64,000 bases of DNA from the NCBI RefSeq assembly GCF_014190775.1, contig NZ_JACHVP010000003.1, forward strand, positions 310,001-374,000, in the 5' to 3' direction. Positions within the stretch are counted from its first letter, which is position 1; the number at the start of each line of letters is the position of its first letter. Below the pieces are notes generated by a model, which searched no databases, had not been told where the DNA came from, and saw only the letters and a program-made list of their open reading frames with translations. A program made the position numbers and the translations under genes. The stretch comes from Leifsonia aquatica (GTDB lineage Bacteria > Actinomycetota > Actinomycetes > Actinomycetales > Microbacteriaceae). Below, one piece after another: positions 7,006 to 15,190 of this stretch.

Positions 7006-8736
7006 TCAGACCAGCCAGGCGGTGGTGTCGCGCGGGAGGCTGCGGCCCTCGAGCTCGCCGCTCGCCAGGACGATGTCGCCCGCCGGCAGCTCCACGAGCC
7101 GCTCGCCGAAGTTGGCGACCACCGTGACGCCGCCGGAGCGGAACGCGAGGGTGTCCGGGCCGAGGTCGAACCAGTCCAGCTCGCCGAACGCGAGGTCGTG
7201 CGCGCGGCGGGCGGCGAGCGCCTCCTGGTACATCGTCAGGGTCGAACCGGGCACGCCCTCCTGCGAGGAGCGCGTGTAGGTCGCCCACGACGCGGGCTGC
7301 GGCAGCCAGCTCTTCGCCGACGGCCCGAAGCCGTAGGACGGATCGGTGCCCTCCCACGGGATCGGGACGCGGCAGCCGTCGCGGCCGTAGCGCTCGCCGT
7401 TCGTGCGGAACCAGGTCGGGTCCTGACGGGCGTCGTCGGGCAGGTCGATCGCCTCGGGAAGGCCGAGCTCCTCGCCCTGGTAGAGGTAGGCCGAGCCGGG
7501 GAGCGCGAGCATGAGGGCGGTCGCCGCGCGGGCGCGATGCAGCGCGAAGACCGGGTCGGGCAGGCCGGTGGTCTTCGGGCCGATGCCGTGGCCCTGGAGG
7601 TTCTCGCCCGTCAGTGCGAGGCGCGTCGCGTGCCGCACGACGTCGTGGTTCGACAGCACCCAGGTGCTGGGCGCGCCGACGCTGCCGAAGACGGAGATCG
7701 ACCGGTCGATAACGGTGCGCAGCGCCGCCGCCTCCCACGGCGTCTCCAGGTAGCCGAAGTTGAAGGTCTGCTGCATCTCGTCGGGCCGCACCCAGTGGGC
7801 CAGCTTCTCCAGCGGCTCCACCCAGGCCTCGCCGCAGAGCACGCGGTCGCCCTCGTACTCCTCGAGCACCCGGTGCCAGTCGCGGTAGATCTCGTGCACG
7901 CCGTCCTGTGCGAAGTACGGCGGGGTCGGCGGCTCGTCGCCCGCGTGGCCCTCGATGCCGGGCTCGAGCGCGACGGATCCGGCGCCCCCGCCCATGCTGC
8001 CCGCGTGCTCCGGCGGGGTGTAGTCGGGGAGGCCGGCCTCCTTGATCATGCCGTGGGCGACATCGACGCGGAAGCCGTCGACGCCCCGGTCGAGCCAGAA
8101 GCGCAGGATGTCGCGGAACTGCTCCCTGACCCACGGGTTCGTCCAGTCGAAGTCGGGCTGCGACTTGTCGAACAGGTGCAGGTACCACTGGCCCGGGTTG
8201 CCGTCCGCCTCGTCGACACGGGTCCACGCGGCGCCGCCGAAGATGGACTCCCAGTTGTTCGGCGGCAGCTCGCCGTGCTCGCCCTTGCCGTCGCGGAACA
8301 GGTAGCGCGCGCGCTCGGGGCTGCCGGGACCGGCCGCCAGGGCCTCCTGGAACCAGCGGTGATCGCTCGACGAGTGGTTCGGCACGATGTCGATGATCAC
8401 GCGCAGCCCGAGCTCGTGCGCGGTCGTCAGCATGGTGTCGAAGTCGGCCAGGGTGCCGAAGAGGCGGTCGACGTCGCGGTAGTCGGCGACGTCGTACCCG
8501 GCGTCGCGCTGCGGCGAGGTCTGGAACGGGGAGAGCCAGACGGCGTCGACACCGAGGTCGCGCAGCGCGGGGAGGCGGTGCGTGATGCCCGGGAGGTCGC
8601 CCATCCCGTCGCCGTCCGCGTCGGCGAACGACCGCGGGTAGACCTGGTAGATGACGGCGGAGCGCCACCACTCGCGGCCGGGGGAGCTGGGCGCGAGGGC
8701 GGAGGAGTCGGGGGTGTTGGCGGTGATGACGGTCAC
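7006..8736 (-). CDS. GH13 alpha-glucosidase (oligo-1,6-glucosidase/trehalase-like)
   Basis: A 576-residue intracellular GH13 enzyme that releases glucose from alpha-glucosides. The conserved regions are intact: DIVPNH (116-121), GFRVDVAHG with nucleophile D225, LCGEAWVEP with acid/base E303, and LSNHDVVR with D365. QPDFDWTNP is typical of the alpha-glucosidase subgroup. No signal peptide. The start is GTG at 8736, which overlaps the stop of the upstream LacI gene as GTGA, so the two are translationally coupled and the regulator is made with its enzyme. No transporter is adjacent, so uptake must be encoded elsewhere. Confidence 0.92.
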   Translation of the reverse strand: MTVITANTPDSSALAPSSPGREWWRSAVIYQVYPRSFADADGDGMGDLPGITHRLPALRDLGVDAVWLSPFQTSPQRDAGYDVADYRDVDRLFGTLADFDTMLTTAHELGLRVIIDIVPNHSSSDHRWFQEALAAGPGSPERARYLFRDGKGEHGELPPNNWESIFGGAAWTRVDEADGNPGQWYLHLFDKSQPDFDWTNPWVREQFRDILRFWLDRGVDGFRVDVAHGMIKEAGLPDYTPPEHAGSMGGGAGSVALEPGIEGHAGDEPPTPPYFAQDGVHEIYRDWHRVLEEYEGDRVLCGEAWVEPLEKLAHWVRPDEMQQTFNFGYLETPWEAAALRTVIDRSISVFGSVGAPSTWVLSNHDVVRHATRLALTGENLQGHGIGPKTTGLPDPVFALHRARAATALMLALPGSAYLYQGEELGLPEAIDLPDDARQDPTWFRTNGERYGRDGCRVPIPWEGTDPSYGFGPSAKSWLPQPASWATYTRSSQEGVPGSTLTMYQEALAARRAHDLAFGELDWFDLGPDTLAFRSGGVTVVANFGERLVELPAGDIVLASGELEGRSLPRDTTAWLV

Positions 8737-9857
8737 CTCTCGTTCGGGCTGCCGGCGGACAGCGCTGGATGTGCGGGGTCTGGGGGCGCCGTGCTGGAGC
8801 GCACGACGAGGTCGACGGCGACCGGGACGGTGACGGGGCGCTCGTCGTCGGCGTCGGTGCCGTCGGCGAGTGGTGTCGGCAGCGCGGTCGCGGCGGTCGT
8901 GCGCGGCCCGGGGCGGCGGCGCCCGCGTTCCACGCTCCGCAGGAGGAGCTCGACGGCCTCCTCGCCCTGCAGTTCGGGGTGCTGGGAGATGGTCGTCAGG
9001 CCGAAGAAGTCTGCGAGGGGATGGTCGTCGACGCCGATCACCGACAGGTCGCCCGGCACCGAGAGCCCGAGCTCGCGCGCGGCGAGGATGCAGCCGATCG
9101 CCATCTCGTCGGAGGCGGCGAAGATCGCGGTGGGCCGGTCGGCGGGGTCGGCGAGCAGCTCCATCGCGGCCGCGTGCCCGCCGGGGATGGTGAAGTCGGC
9201 GCCGCGGTTGCGGTCGAGGTCGGGCGCGTGCCCGGCATCGCGCAGCGCGGCCTCGAATCCGAGCCGGCGCTTCGTGGGCGTGTGGAACTCGAGGTCCCAC
9301 TCCTCACTGCCGCCGATGTAGGCGATGCGGCGGTGCCCCAGCCCGATGAGATGGTCGGTGGCGAGACGGCCCACCGCGATGTCATCGATCGTGATCGCGC
9401 TCGCGCCGGGCAGCGGGCCGCCGACGCCCGCGATGGGCTTGCCGAGCGAGAGCAGACGGCCGACCTCGTCCTCGTCGAGGGCGAGCGCGACGGCGATGAC
9501 CGCATCCACCCGGTTGCGCAGGAGGTGGTGGTCGAACACGCGGCGGCGCTCGCCGTCGTCCCCGCTCAGGTTGTAGAGCGTGAGGTCGTAGCCGCGGCGC
9601 AGGAGGGCGCGCTCGGCTCCCTCGATCACGGACGTGAAGAACCAGCGGTTCAGGTGGGGGACGACGACGCCGATGTTGCGGGTGCGGCCCGAGGCGAGGC
9701 TGGAGGCGTCCGACGAGACGACGTAGCCGATCGAGGCCGCCACCTCGGCGACGCGCGTGCGGGTGCGGTCCGAGACGGAGCCGTTGCCGCTGAGCGCACG
9801 GGAGACCGTTGCGGTCGAGACTCCGGCGAGACGGGCGACGTCGTCGATGCCGGGCAT
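8733..9857 (-). CDS. LacI-family regulator of the alpha-glucosidase gene
   Basis: A 374-residue repressor. Residues 3-25 (IDDVARLAGVSTATVSRALSGNG) form the LacI helix-turn-helix and hinge start; residues about 62-340 form the periplasmic-binding-protein-like sensor domain. A disordered Pro/Thr/Ala-rich segment (about 310-374) lengthens the C-terminus beyond the usual 330-340 residues. The ATG at 9857 has a GGAAGGGG ribosome site. It is first in a two-gene operon with the GH13 enzyme. A near-palindromic operator at 9956-9969 lies about 100 bases upstream, so autoregulation is likely; the effector is presumably an alpha-glucoside. Confidence 0.9.
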   Translation of the reverse strand: MPGIDDVARLAGVSTATVSRALSGNGSVSDRTRTRVAEVAASIGYVVSSDASSLASGRTRNIGVVVPHLNRWFFTSVIEGAERALLRRGYDLTLYNLSGDDGERRRVFDHHLLRNRVDAVIAVALALDEDEVGRLLSLGKPIAGVGGPLPGASAITIDDIAVGRLATDHLIGLGHRRIAYIGGSEEWDLEFHTPTKRRLGFEAALRDAGHAPDLDRNRGADFTIPGGHAAAMELLADPADRPTAIFAASDEMAIGCILAARELGLSVPGDLSVIGVDDHPLADFFGLTTISQHPELQGEEAVELLLRSVERGRRRPGPRTTAATALPTPLADGTDADDERPVTVPVAVDLVVRSSTAPPDPAHPALSAGSPNER

Positions 9858-9955
9858 CGCACCCCTTCCGCGGTCGTGTGAAGGCCGCGCACCGGGCGCG
9901 CGACCGGCCGGCGCCTGGCCGACGGGACGAGTCTAGTGGCGCAGACTGCGCGGAA

Positions 9956-9969
9956 TGGAAGCGTTTCCA
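9956..9969. promoter_or_regulatory. LacI-type operator
   Basis: TGGAAGCGTTTCCA is a near-perfect 14-base palindrome around a central CG, the form bound by LacI/GalR regulators. It sits between the LacI gene and the pentapeptide gene end, upstream of the LacI-GH13 operon. Confidence 0.6.
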
Positions 9970-10004
9970 GTGAGCGGTCTGTGTACGATGCCCGATCGGC
10001 CGGC

Positions 10005-10886
10005 TCAGCCGCGCCAGTGCGAGGGTCGCGTGAGCCCGGCCGGAAGCAGCGTGCTCGCGTCGCCGGTCGCGGCGTTGACCTGGGTCTGCGTGACGAAGAG
10101 GGCGTCGCGCAGGTCGGCGCCGTGCACGCGCGCGTCACGCAGGTCGGCGCCGAGCAGCTCGGCGAAGGAAAGGTCGGCGTCGCGGAGGTCGGCCGCGATC
10201 AGGAGTGCACCGCGCAGCTCGGCGGCGCGCAGATCCGCCCCGCGCAGATCGGCGCCCAGGAGGTCGGCGCCCGGGCGGAGGCGGGTCGGGGCGACGCGGG
10301 GCTTGCGGGCGGCGGCGGACTTCGGGTCGCGCCGGCGGCCGGGGGAGCGGGTCGCCGCCTCCCGGGTCAGACGCGCGGCCTCCCGGAGCAGCTCGGCCGC
10401 GGGGGCGCGCAGGGCATCGACGTCGAGCGCACGGATGCGCTCCGGGGTGTCGTCGGCCGCGGCGCGGACGGCCCGTTCGGCGGCGCGGAGGCGCGGGTGG
10501 AGGCCCTCGGCGGCGGGCAGGCGCAGCGCCTCCCGCAGGTACCAGAGCAGTTCGTGCAGCTGGCGGACGATCGGGAAGACCGCGAACATCCCGTCGCGGG
10601 TGGTGCCCCCGTCGTGCCAGGTCGCGCCGCCGAAGGTGTGCTGGGTCACGTGCTGGCCGGCGCCGAAGCAGTCGAACACCGTGCAGCCCTTGAACCCGCG
10701 GTCGCGCAGCTGCGGGTGGATGCGGCAGAGGAAGTCGTCGTCGAGGTTGACGCACGGGTCGCCGGCCGGCTTGTCGAACGCGAAGTCGGCCGACTTCGCG
10801 AACGCCAGCGCCACGCAGCACAGCCCGGCGCAGTTCGCGCAGTCGGCCGAGAGCGAGGGAGGCGAGGGGAGGGCGGCGACGTCCAT
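10005..10886 (-). CDS. Cysteine-cluster domain fused to pentapeptide repeats
   Basis: A 293-residue two-part protein. The N-terminal third holds eight cysteines (C16, C19, C23, C24, C45, C54, C68, C73) in the order CxxCxxxCC...C...C...C...C, which recalls the YkgJ/UPF0153-type putative metal- or Fe-S-binding clusters. The C-terminal part (about 206-264) is a right-handed beta-helix built of A(D/E)L(R/L)G-type pentapeptide repeats, at least eleven turns-faces long. A charged Pro/Arg linker joins them. No catalytic function can be assigned. TACGCT lies six bases before the ATG and GAAGGG abuts it, so it may be leaderless or use a tight ribosome site. Confidence 0.75.
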   Translation of the reverse strand: MDVAALPSPPSLSADCANCAGLCCVALAFAKSADFAFDKPAGDPCVNLDDDFLCRIHPQLRDRGFKGCTVFDCFGAGQHVTQHTFGGATWHDGGTTRDGMFAVFPIVRQLHELLWYLREALRLPAAEGLHPRLRAAERAVRAAADDTPERIRALDVDALRAPAAELLREAARLTREAATRSPGRRRDPKSAAARKPRVAPTRLRPGADLLGADLRGADLRAAELRGALLIAADLRDADLSFAELLGADLRDARVHGADLRDALFVTQTQVNAATGDASTLLPAGLTRPSHWRG

Positions 10887-10977
10887 CCCTTCAGCGTACG
10901 GCCCTCCACAGCGCGGGGCTCCGCGTAACCTTTCCACATCTTCAGCGCCTCCCGGAATTTCGCTCGGCCACTCGCGT

Positions 10978-10983
10978 TACCGT
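10978..10983 (+). promoter_or_regulatory. Possible -10 of the aldo/keto reductase gene
   Basis: TACCGT would place the transcript start near 10990, giving a leader of about 32 bases that includes the GGAGAG ribosome site at 11011. Confidence 0.35.
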
Positions 10984-11022
10984 GAATTGACCGACACGAC
11001 ACACGAAACCGGAGAGATCTCT

Positions 11023-11979
11023 ATGACCGCACCCCGTCGCACCATCGGCAGTTCCGACCTCGAGGTCTTCCCCCTCTCGCTGGGTGGCAACGTCTTCGGC
11101 TGGACCGCCGACCGGGACACCTCCTTCGACGTGCTCGACGCGTACACCGCGGCGGGCGGCAACTTCGTCGACACCGCCGACGGGTACTCCGCGTGGGTTC
11201 CGGGCAACACGGGCGGAGACTCGGAGCGCATCCTCGGCCAGTGGTTCGACGCCCGCGGCAACCGCGAGGACGTCGTGCTCGCGACGAAGGTCAGCCAGCA
11301 CCCCGACTTCAAGGGGCTCGCGGCCGACAACGTCCGCCGCGCCGCCGACGCCTCGCTCGAGCGCCTCGGCAGTGAGTACATCGACCTCTACTACGCGCAC
11401 TTCGACGACGAGACCGTGCCGCTGGAGGAGACCGTCGCGGCCCTCTCCGGCCTGGTCGACGCGGGCAAGGTCCGCTACATCGGCATCTCGAACTACAGCC
11501 CCGAGCGCATCGAGGAGTGGTTCCGCATCACCGAGGCCGAGGGCCTCCACCGCGCCGTCGCCCTCCAGCCGCACTACAACCTGGTCGAGCGCTCCTACGA
11601 GCAGAAGTACCGCCCGATCGCCGAGCGCGAGAACCTCGGCGTCTTCCCGTACTTCGCGCTCGCCGCGGGCTTCCTCACCGGCAAGTACCGCGACGGCGTG
11701 ACCGTCGACAGCGCCCGCGCCGCCGGTGCCGCGAAGTACCTCGACGAGACCGGCCGCTCCGTGCTGGCCGCCCTCGACGAGGTCGCCGCGGCGCACGACG
11801 CCTCGGTCGCGTCGGTGTCGCTCGCCTGGCTGGCCGCCCAGCCGACGGTCACCGCGCCGATCGCCAGCGCGCGCACGCTCGACCAGCTCCCGGACCTTCT
11901 CGCGTCGGTCTCGCTGGAGCTCACCCCCGCAGAACTGGACGCCCTCGATGGCGCCTCGGAGGCAGCGCGGGCCGCCTGA
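11023..11979 (+). CDS. Aldo/keto reductase
   Basis: A 318-residue NAD(P)H-dependent oxidoreductase with a TIM-barrel fold, of the YajO/Tas-like group. The catalytic tetrad is complete: D50 and Y55 in NFVDTADGYS, K89 in LATKVSQ and H126 in YYAHFDDE. The cofactor-binding end is APIASARTLDQL. ATG at 11023 has a GGAGAG ribosome site nine bases upstream. The gene is monocistronic, divergent from the pentapeptide gene and followed by two tRNA genes. The physiological substrate cannot be inferred. Confidence 0.92.
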   Translation: MTAPRRTIGSSDLEVFPLSLGGNVFGWTADRDTSFDVLDAYTAAGGNFVDTADGYSAWVPGNTGGDSERILGQWFDARGNREDVVLATKVSQHPDFKGLAADNVRRAADASLERLGSEYIDLYYAHFDDETVPLEETVAALSGLVDAGKVRYIGISNYSPERIEEWFRITEAEGLHRAVALQPHYNLVERSYEQKYRPIAERENLGVFPYFALAAGFLTGKYRDGVTVDSARAAGAAKYLDETGRSVLAALDEVAAAHDASVASVSLAWLAAQPTVTAPIASARTLDQLPDLLASVSLELTPAELDALDGASEAARAA

Positions 11980-12033
11980 CCGGCCCGCGCGCAGTCGCGT
12001 CCACGGTGGTCGGAAGCACCCTCGCGGTGATGG

Positions 12034-12039
12034 TATCCT
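12034..12039 (+). promoter_or_regulatory. Possible -10 of the tRNA-Thr/tRNA-Met unit
   Basis: TATCCT, 48 bases upstream of tRNA-Thr; the -35 is weak. Confidence 0.35.
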
Positions 12040-12086
12040 CGTACGGTTGCCAAAATCGTTCGGGCCTTCCGGCCAGGACCGGCTTC

Positions 12087-12158
<72 letters not shown>

Positions 12159-12187
12159 CCGTCTCCCCGATGTTCGGTGGAGACCGC

Positions 12188-12261
12188 GGCGGGGTAGCTC
12201 AGGTGGTTAGAGCACACGGCTCATAATCGTGGTGTCGCGGGTTCGAGTCCCGCCCTCGCTA
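12188..12261 (+). tRNA. tRNA-Met (anticodon CAT, elongator type)
   Basis: A 74-base tRNA: acceptor GGCGGGG with CCTCGCT, anticodon loop CTCATAA (CAT), T arm GCGGG TTCGAGT CCCGC. The G1-T72 end differs from an initiator tRNA, and the body matches elongator tRNA-Met of actinobacteria. No CCA is encoded. Confidence 0.93.
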
Positions 12262-12279
12262 CAAAACTTGAATCACTGG

Positions 12280-12308
12280 AAACGGCGGCTGATCATCAGC
12301 CGCCGTTT
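12280..12308 (+). terminator. Terminator of the tRNA pair
   Basis: A perfect 13-base stem (AAACGGCGGCTGA with TCAGCCGCCGTTT), three-base loop, followed by CTCGTTGT, 18 bases downstream of tRNA-Met. Confidence 0.8.
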
Positions 12309-12347
12309 CTCGTTGTCGGACCGCTCGGCGTCGTGCGGCCATGGGCC

Positions 12348-12376
12348 TTGACCCTCACACCGTGTCAGGCTGGAGT
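12348..12376 (+). promoter_or_regulatory. MerR-type promoter/operator
   Basis: A TTGACC -35 (12348-12353) is followed by the dyad CCTCACACCGTGTCAGG (12353-12369, arms CCT-ACAC and GTGT-AGG). A dyad placed in the spacer is the hallmark of MerR-controlled promoters, which suggests autoregulation of the gene just downstream. A -10 would lie near 12371-12378 but is weak. Confidence 0.55.
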
Positions 12377-12388
12377 GTGGCCTCCATC

Positions 12389-13213
12389 ATGTACACCATC
12401 GGGGAATTCGCGGCGATCGGGAGAATCAGCGTGCGGATGCTGCGGCACTACGACGCGATCGGCCTGCTGCCGCCGGCGCACGTCGACGAGCACAACGGGT
12501 ACCGCTTCTATTCGGACGTCCAGCTTGCGAACCTGCTCCTGATCGTCGAGCTACGACAGCTCGGGATCGGCCTGGACGCCATCGCCGCCCTGCTCGCCTC
12601 CGCCGACCCGCGGCCCGCCCTGATGGCGACGCTGCGGCAACGCCGGGCCGAGCTGGTGGCGGGAATCGCCCAGGACCGCGACCGGCTCGATCGGCTCGAG
12701 CGGCGCCTCAACATCCTGGAAGGAACGGAAACCATGTCCACACTCGTCGAGTACCGCCCCCTCGAGGCGGCCACCGTCTACGCCGTCAGCGGCACCGCGC
12801 CCGGGATGGGGCCCGAGCTCGTGGGGCCGATCGTGGGGCCGCTCATCGGCTCACTGGACCAGGCTCTGGAGGCAGCGGGGCGTCCGATCCTCGCGCCCTC
12901 GACGTTCTGGTACGAATCCCGGGACGATGAACGGCTCGAGGTGCACATCTCCTATCCTGCGGAGACGCCTCCCCAGTCAGGCGACGGCTACGACGTCGTC
13001 GAGCTGCCCGCCGTGCCCCTGGCCGCGACACTGATGCACCACGGCGACATGTCCGGCATCGGCGACTCCTGGATGGAGCTCATCGAGAGCCTCGTCGCCG
13101 ACGGCTACCGCATCGTCGGCCCCACCCGCGAGGTCTACGTGCGCGCCACCGGCCACATCCCGGGCCCCGACTGGCTGACCGAACTCCAGGCGCCCGTCGA
13201 GCGGGCCTCCTGA
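12389..13213 (+). CDS. MerR-family regulator with GyrI-like effector domain
   Basis: A 274-residue regulator. Residues 1-70 form the MerR winged helix (MYTIGEFAAIGRISVRMLRHYD, GYRFYSDVQ), residues about 75-118 a dimerising coiled coil, and about 120-274 a GyrI/SOUL-like small-molecule-binding domain. This is the BmrR/TipA-like plan used to sense drugs or amphipathic ligands. The start is not certain: ATG 12389 has GGAG 13 bases upstream, while an in-frame GTG at 12377 gives four extra residues. The upstream promoter has the MerR-type dyad. No obvious target gene is adjacent, so it may control only itself and remote genes. Confidence 0.88.
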   Translation: MYTIGEFAAIGRISVRMLRHYDAIGLLPPAHVDEHNGYRFYSDVQLANLLLIVELRQLGIGLDAIAALLASADPRPALMATLRQRRAELVAGIAQDRDRLDRLERRLNILEGTETMSTLVEYRPLEAATVYAVSGTAPGMGPELVGPIVGPLIGSLDQALEAAGRPILAPSTFWYESRDDERLEVHISYPAETPPQSGDGYDVVELPAVPLAATLMHHGDMSGIGDSWMELIESLVADGYRIVGPTREVYVRATGHIPGPDWLTELQAPVERAS

Positions 13214-13224
13214 TCGAGGACGCC

Positions 13225-15150
13225 TCAGTCGCCCACGACCATCGCGATCGTCCGCATGACCGGCTCCTCACCCAGACGGAGGGGCCGGTCCCAGGCGAGG
13301 GCCGAGCCCACACCCGGGTAGTCGGAGACGCGGACGAACCACGGGTCGTCGGACTCGGGAGGGGCAGCGAAGCGCACGCTCGCCGGTCCGTCGGCGAACT
13401 CCGCCGTCCAGCTCAGCCACGGCGCGCGGGAGCCGTTCACGGCCTCCTCGCCGGTCGCTTCGGCCGTGCGGACCTCCACGTTCCGGCAGGGGGCGAACCG
13501 CCAGAAGAAGCCTCCGTAGCCGGCGCCGGCGCGGCCGTGCGAGCCGGGGCTGCCCAGCTCGACGGGGCCGCCGGCCGCCGTGAGCGTGAAGCGCAGGTCG
13601 AGCCGCCACGACACCGAGTCGATCGCTGCGAACGTCCATTCGCGCGTCTCGTCGACGAGCGCGGCGCCGTCCGGATCGCACCACGTCAGCCGTTGCCGGA
13701 GGGTGTCTGATCCGACGACGTCCTCCGCCGCCCGGCGGATGGTCCCGTGGGTGCGGCGCCAGCGGTATCCCTCGCCGTCGGAACGGTAGTCGGGACCGCC
13801 CCAGAGGTTGGTGCCGCCGACGTCCGGCATGGCCACACCGACGCCGAGATGCCACGCGTGGTCGATCGGGAAGTGATCGGTGAGCGCCACACCGGCGAGC
13901 GTGCGGACGGGGTGCAGGTACGGCCGGGGGGAGAGGGAGGCCGCGACGGCGTCCCCCGAGCGGAGCTCGGCGACGGGTCGGCCATCGACGCGGAGCGCAT
14001 CGTCCGCAGCCGCAGCCTGCGCCGCCCACGGCAGCCCGAGCTCGGTGAAGGTGGCCTCGGCCGCGCACGCTCGGAGCACCGCCTCCTCGATGCCGCGGAT
14101 GACGATGTGCTCGTCGTCGCCGGAACCGATCCGGTCGACGAACCGCTCCGGGATCGGGTGGGGCTCCGGGCCGGTGCGCACCGCCTCGAGCACGCTCATG
14201 TAGGCCTCGGTCCCGTCGAGCGGGCTGAGCAGCTCGCTCCGGCCCGCGCGGGCGTCGAGGAGGTTCTCGAGCAGATCGGTGCGATCGAAGCGCTTGATGC
14301 GCACCGAGCCGCCGGCGTCGACGCGCACCTCGTCGGTCACGTAGAAGAAGGTGGCGGTCGCCGCCGAGCCGTGCACGGTGACGTACGGCTCGGCCTCCTC
14401 CGGCCCGCACAGGGTGAGCGCGCAGGTGACGTCCGGTTCGGGCGCGGGTCGCCGCACCCGGACCACGGTGGTGTCGTCGCTCTCGGTGGGGTTGGCGCGG
14501 TGGAGGTCGACCTCCACGCGTTCGAGGTCGCTCGCGCGGCGTGCACCGGCGACGGTCAGGGCGGTGATGACCGCGTGCGAGAGGGCGTTGGTGGCGACGC
14601 CGTCGACGACATCCACCCCGTCGAGCGTGCGCCGGCCGGCCCAGGGGGAGCGGGAGAAGTACGCGCGGCTCCTGGTCCACAGCCCGGTGGCGGTGACGGC
14701 GCGCACGTCGCCGAACTCGCCGGCCTCGATCGCGGCGCGCAGCCACGGGATGGTGTGCGAGCCGAGGCTCTGGAAGCCGACCTGCACGCGCCGCCCGCGC
14801 TCGGCCGCGAGCATGCGCAACCGGTCGAACTGCTCGAGGGAGGTCACGGGCGGCTTCTCGAGATAGAGGTCGGCCCCGGAGGCCAGGACGGCCTCGGCCA
14901 GGCCGAAGTGCGTGTGCAGGGGAGTGGAGACGATGACGACATCCAGGTCGTGCTCGGCGGCGAGCAGTGCTGCCGCGTCAGAGTACGTCCGAACGCCGTC
15001 CGGCAGCTCGCCGGGCTGCAGCGGGGAGGGCTCGGCCACGGCGACAAGGGTCGCGTGGCCGAGCCCCTGCAGGCGGGCGAGGTTGCGGCGGTGGACGAGT
15101 CCGAAGCCGTGGGCGCCGATCAGGCCGACACGCGCCATGCCTGTGCTCAC
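13225..15150 (-). CDS. Gfo/Idh/MocA oxidoreductase fused to a DUF6807 (PmoA-like) domain
   Basis: A 641-residue two-domain protein. Residues about 6-365 are a Gfo/Idh/MocA NAD(P)-dependent sugar oxidoreductase: Rossmann start VGLIGAHGFGLVHRRNLARL, and EKPP (98-101) with the usual lysine. Residues about 385-640 match the DUF6807 family (LTDHFPIDHAWHLGVGVAM, GGTNLWGG, FFWRFAPC), which is often annotated as PmoA-related and is usually a separate protein next to such dehydrogenases. The GTG at 15150 is chosen because GGAGGG lies eight bases upstream; ATG 15165 is possible. It follows the MHS transporter by 40 bases and is probably the second gene of that operon, acting on the imported compound. 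Confidence 0.85.
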   Translation of the reverse strand: MSTGMARVGLIGAHGFGLVHRRNLARLQGLGHATLVAVAEPSPLQPGELPDGVRTYSDAAALLAAEHDLDVVIVSTPLHTHFGLAEAVLASGADLYLEKPPVTSLEQFDRLRMLAAERGRRVQVGFQSLGSHTIPWLRAAIEAGEFGDVRAVTATGLWTRSRAYFSRSPWAGRRTLDGVDVVDGVATNALSHAVITALTVAGARRASDLERVEVDLHRANPTESDDTTVVRVRRPAPEPDVTCALTLCGPEEAEPYVTVHGSAATATFFYVTDEVRVDAGGSVRIKRFDRTDLLENLLDARAGRSELLSPLDGTEAYMSVLEAVRTGPEPHPIPERFVDRIGSGDDEHIVIRGIEEAVLRACAAEATFTELGLPWAAQAAAADDALRVDGRPVAELRSGDAVAASLSPRPYLHPVRTLAGVALTDHFPIDHAWHLGVGVAMPDVGGTNLWGGPDYRSDGEGYRWRRTHGTIRRAAEDVVGSDTLRQRLTWCDPDGAALVDETREWTFAAIDSVSWRLDLRFTLTAAGGPVELGSPGSHGRAGAGYGGFFWRFAPCRNVEVRTAEATGEEAVNGSRAPWLSWTAEFADGPASVRFAAPPESDDPWFVRVSDYPGVGSALAWDRPLRLGEEPVMRTIAMVVGD

Positions 15151-15190
15151 CTGCCGGCCCTCCATCCCTTCGCTCCCGCTGCCCGTCGGC

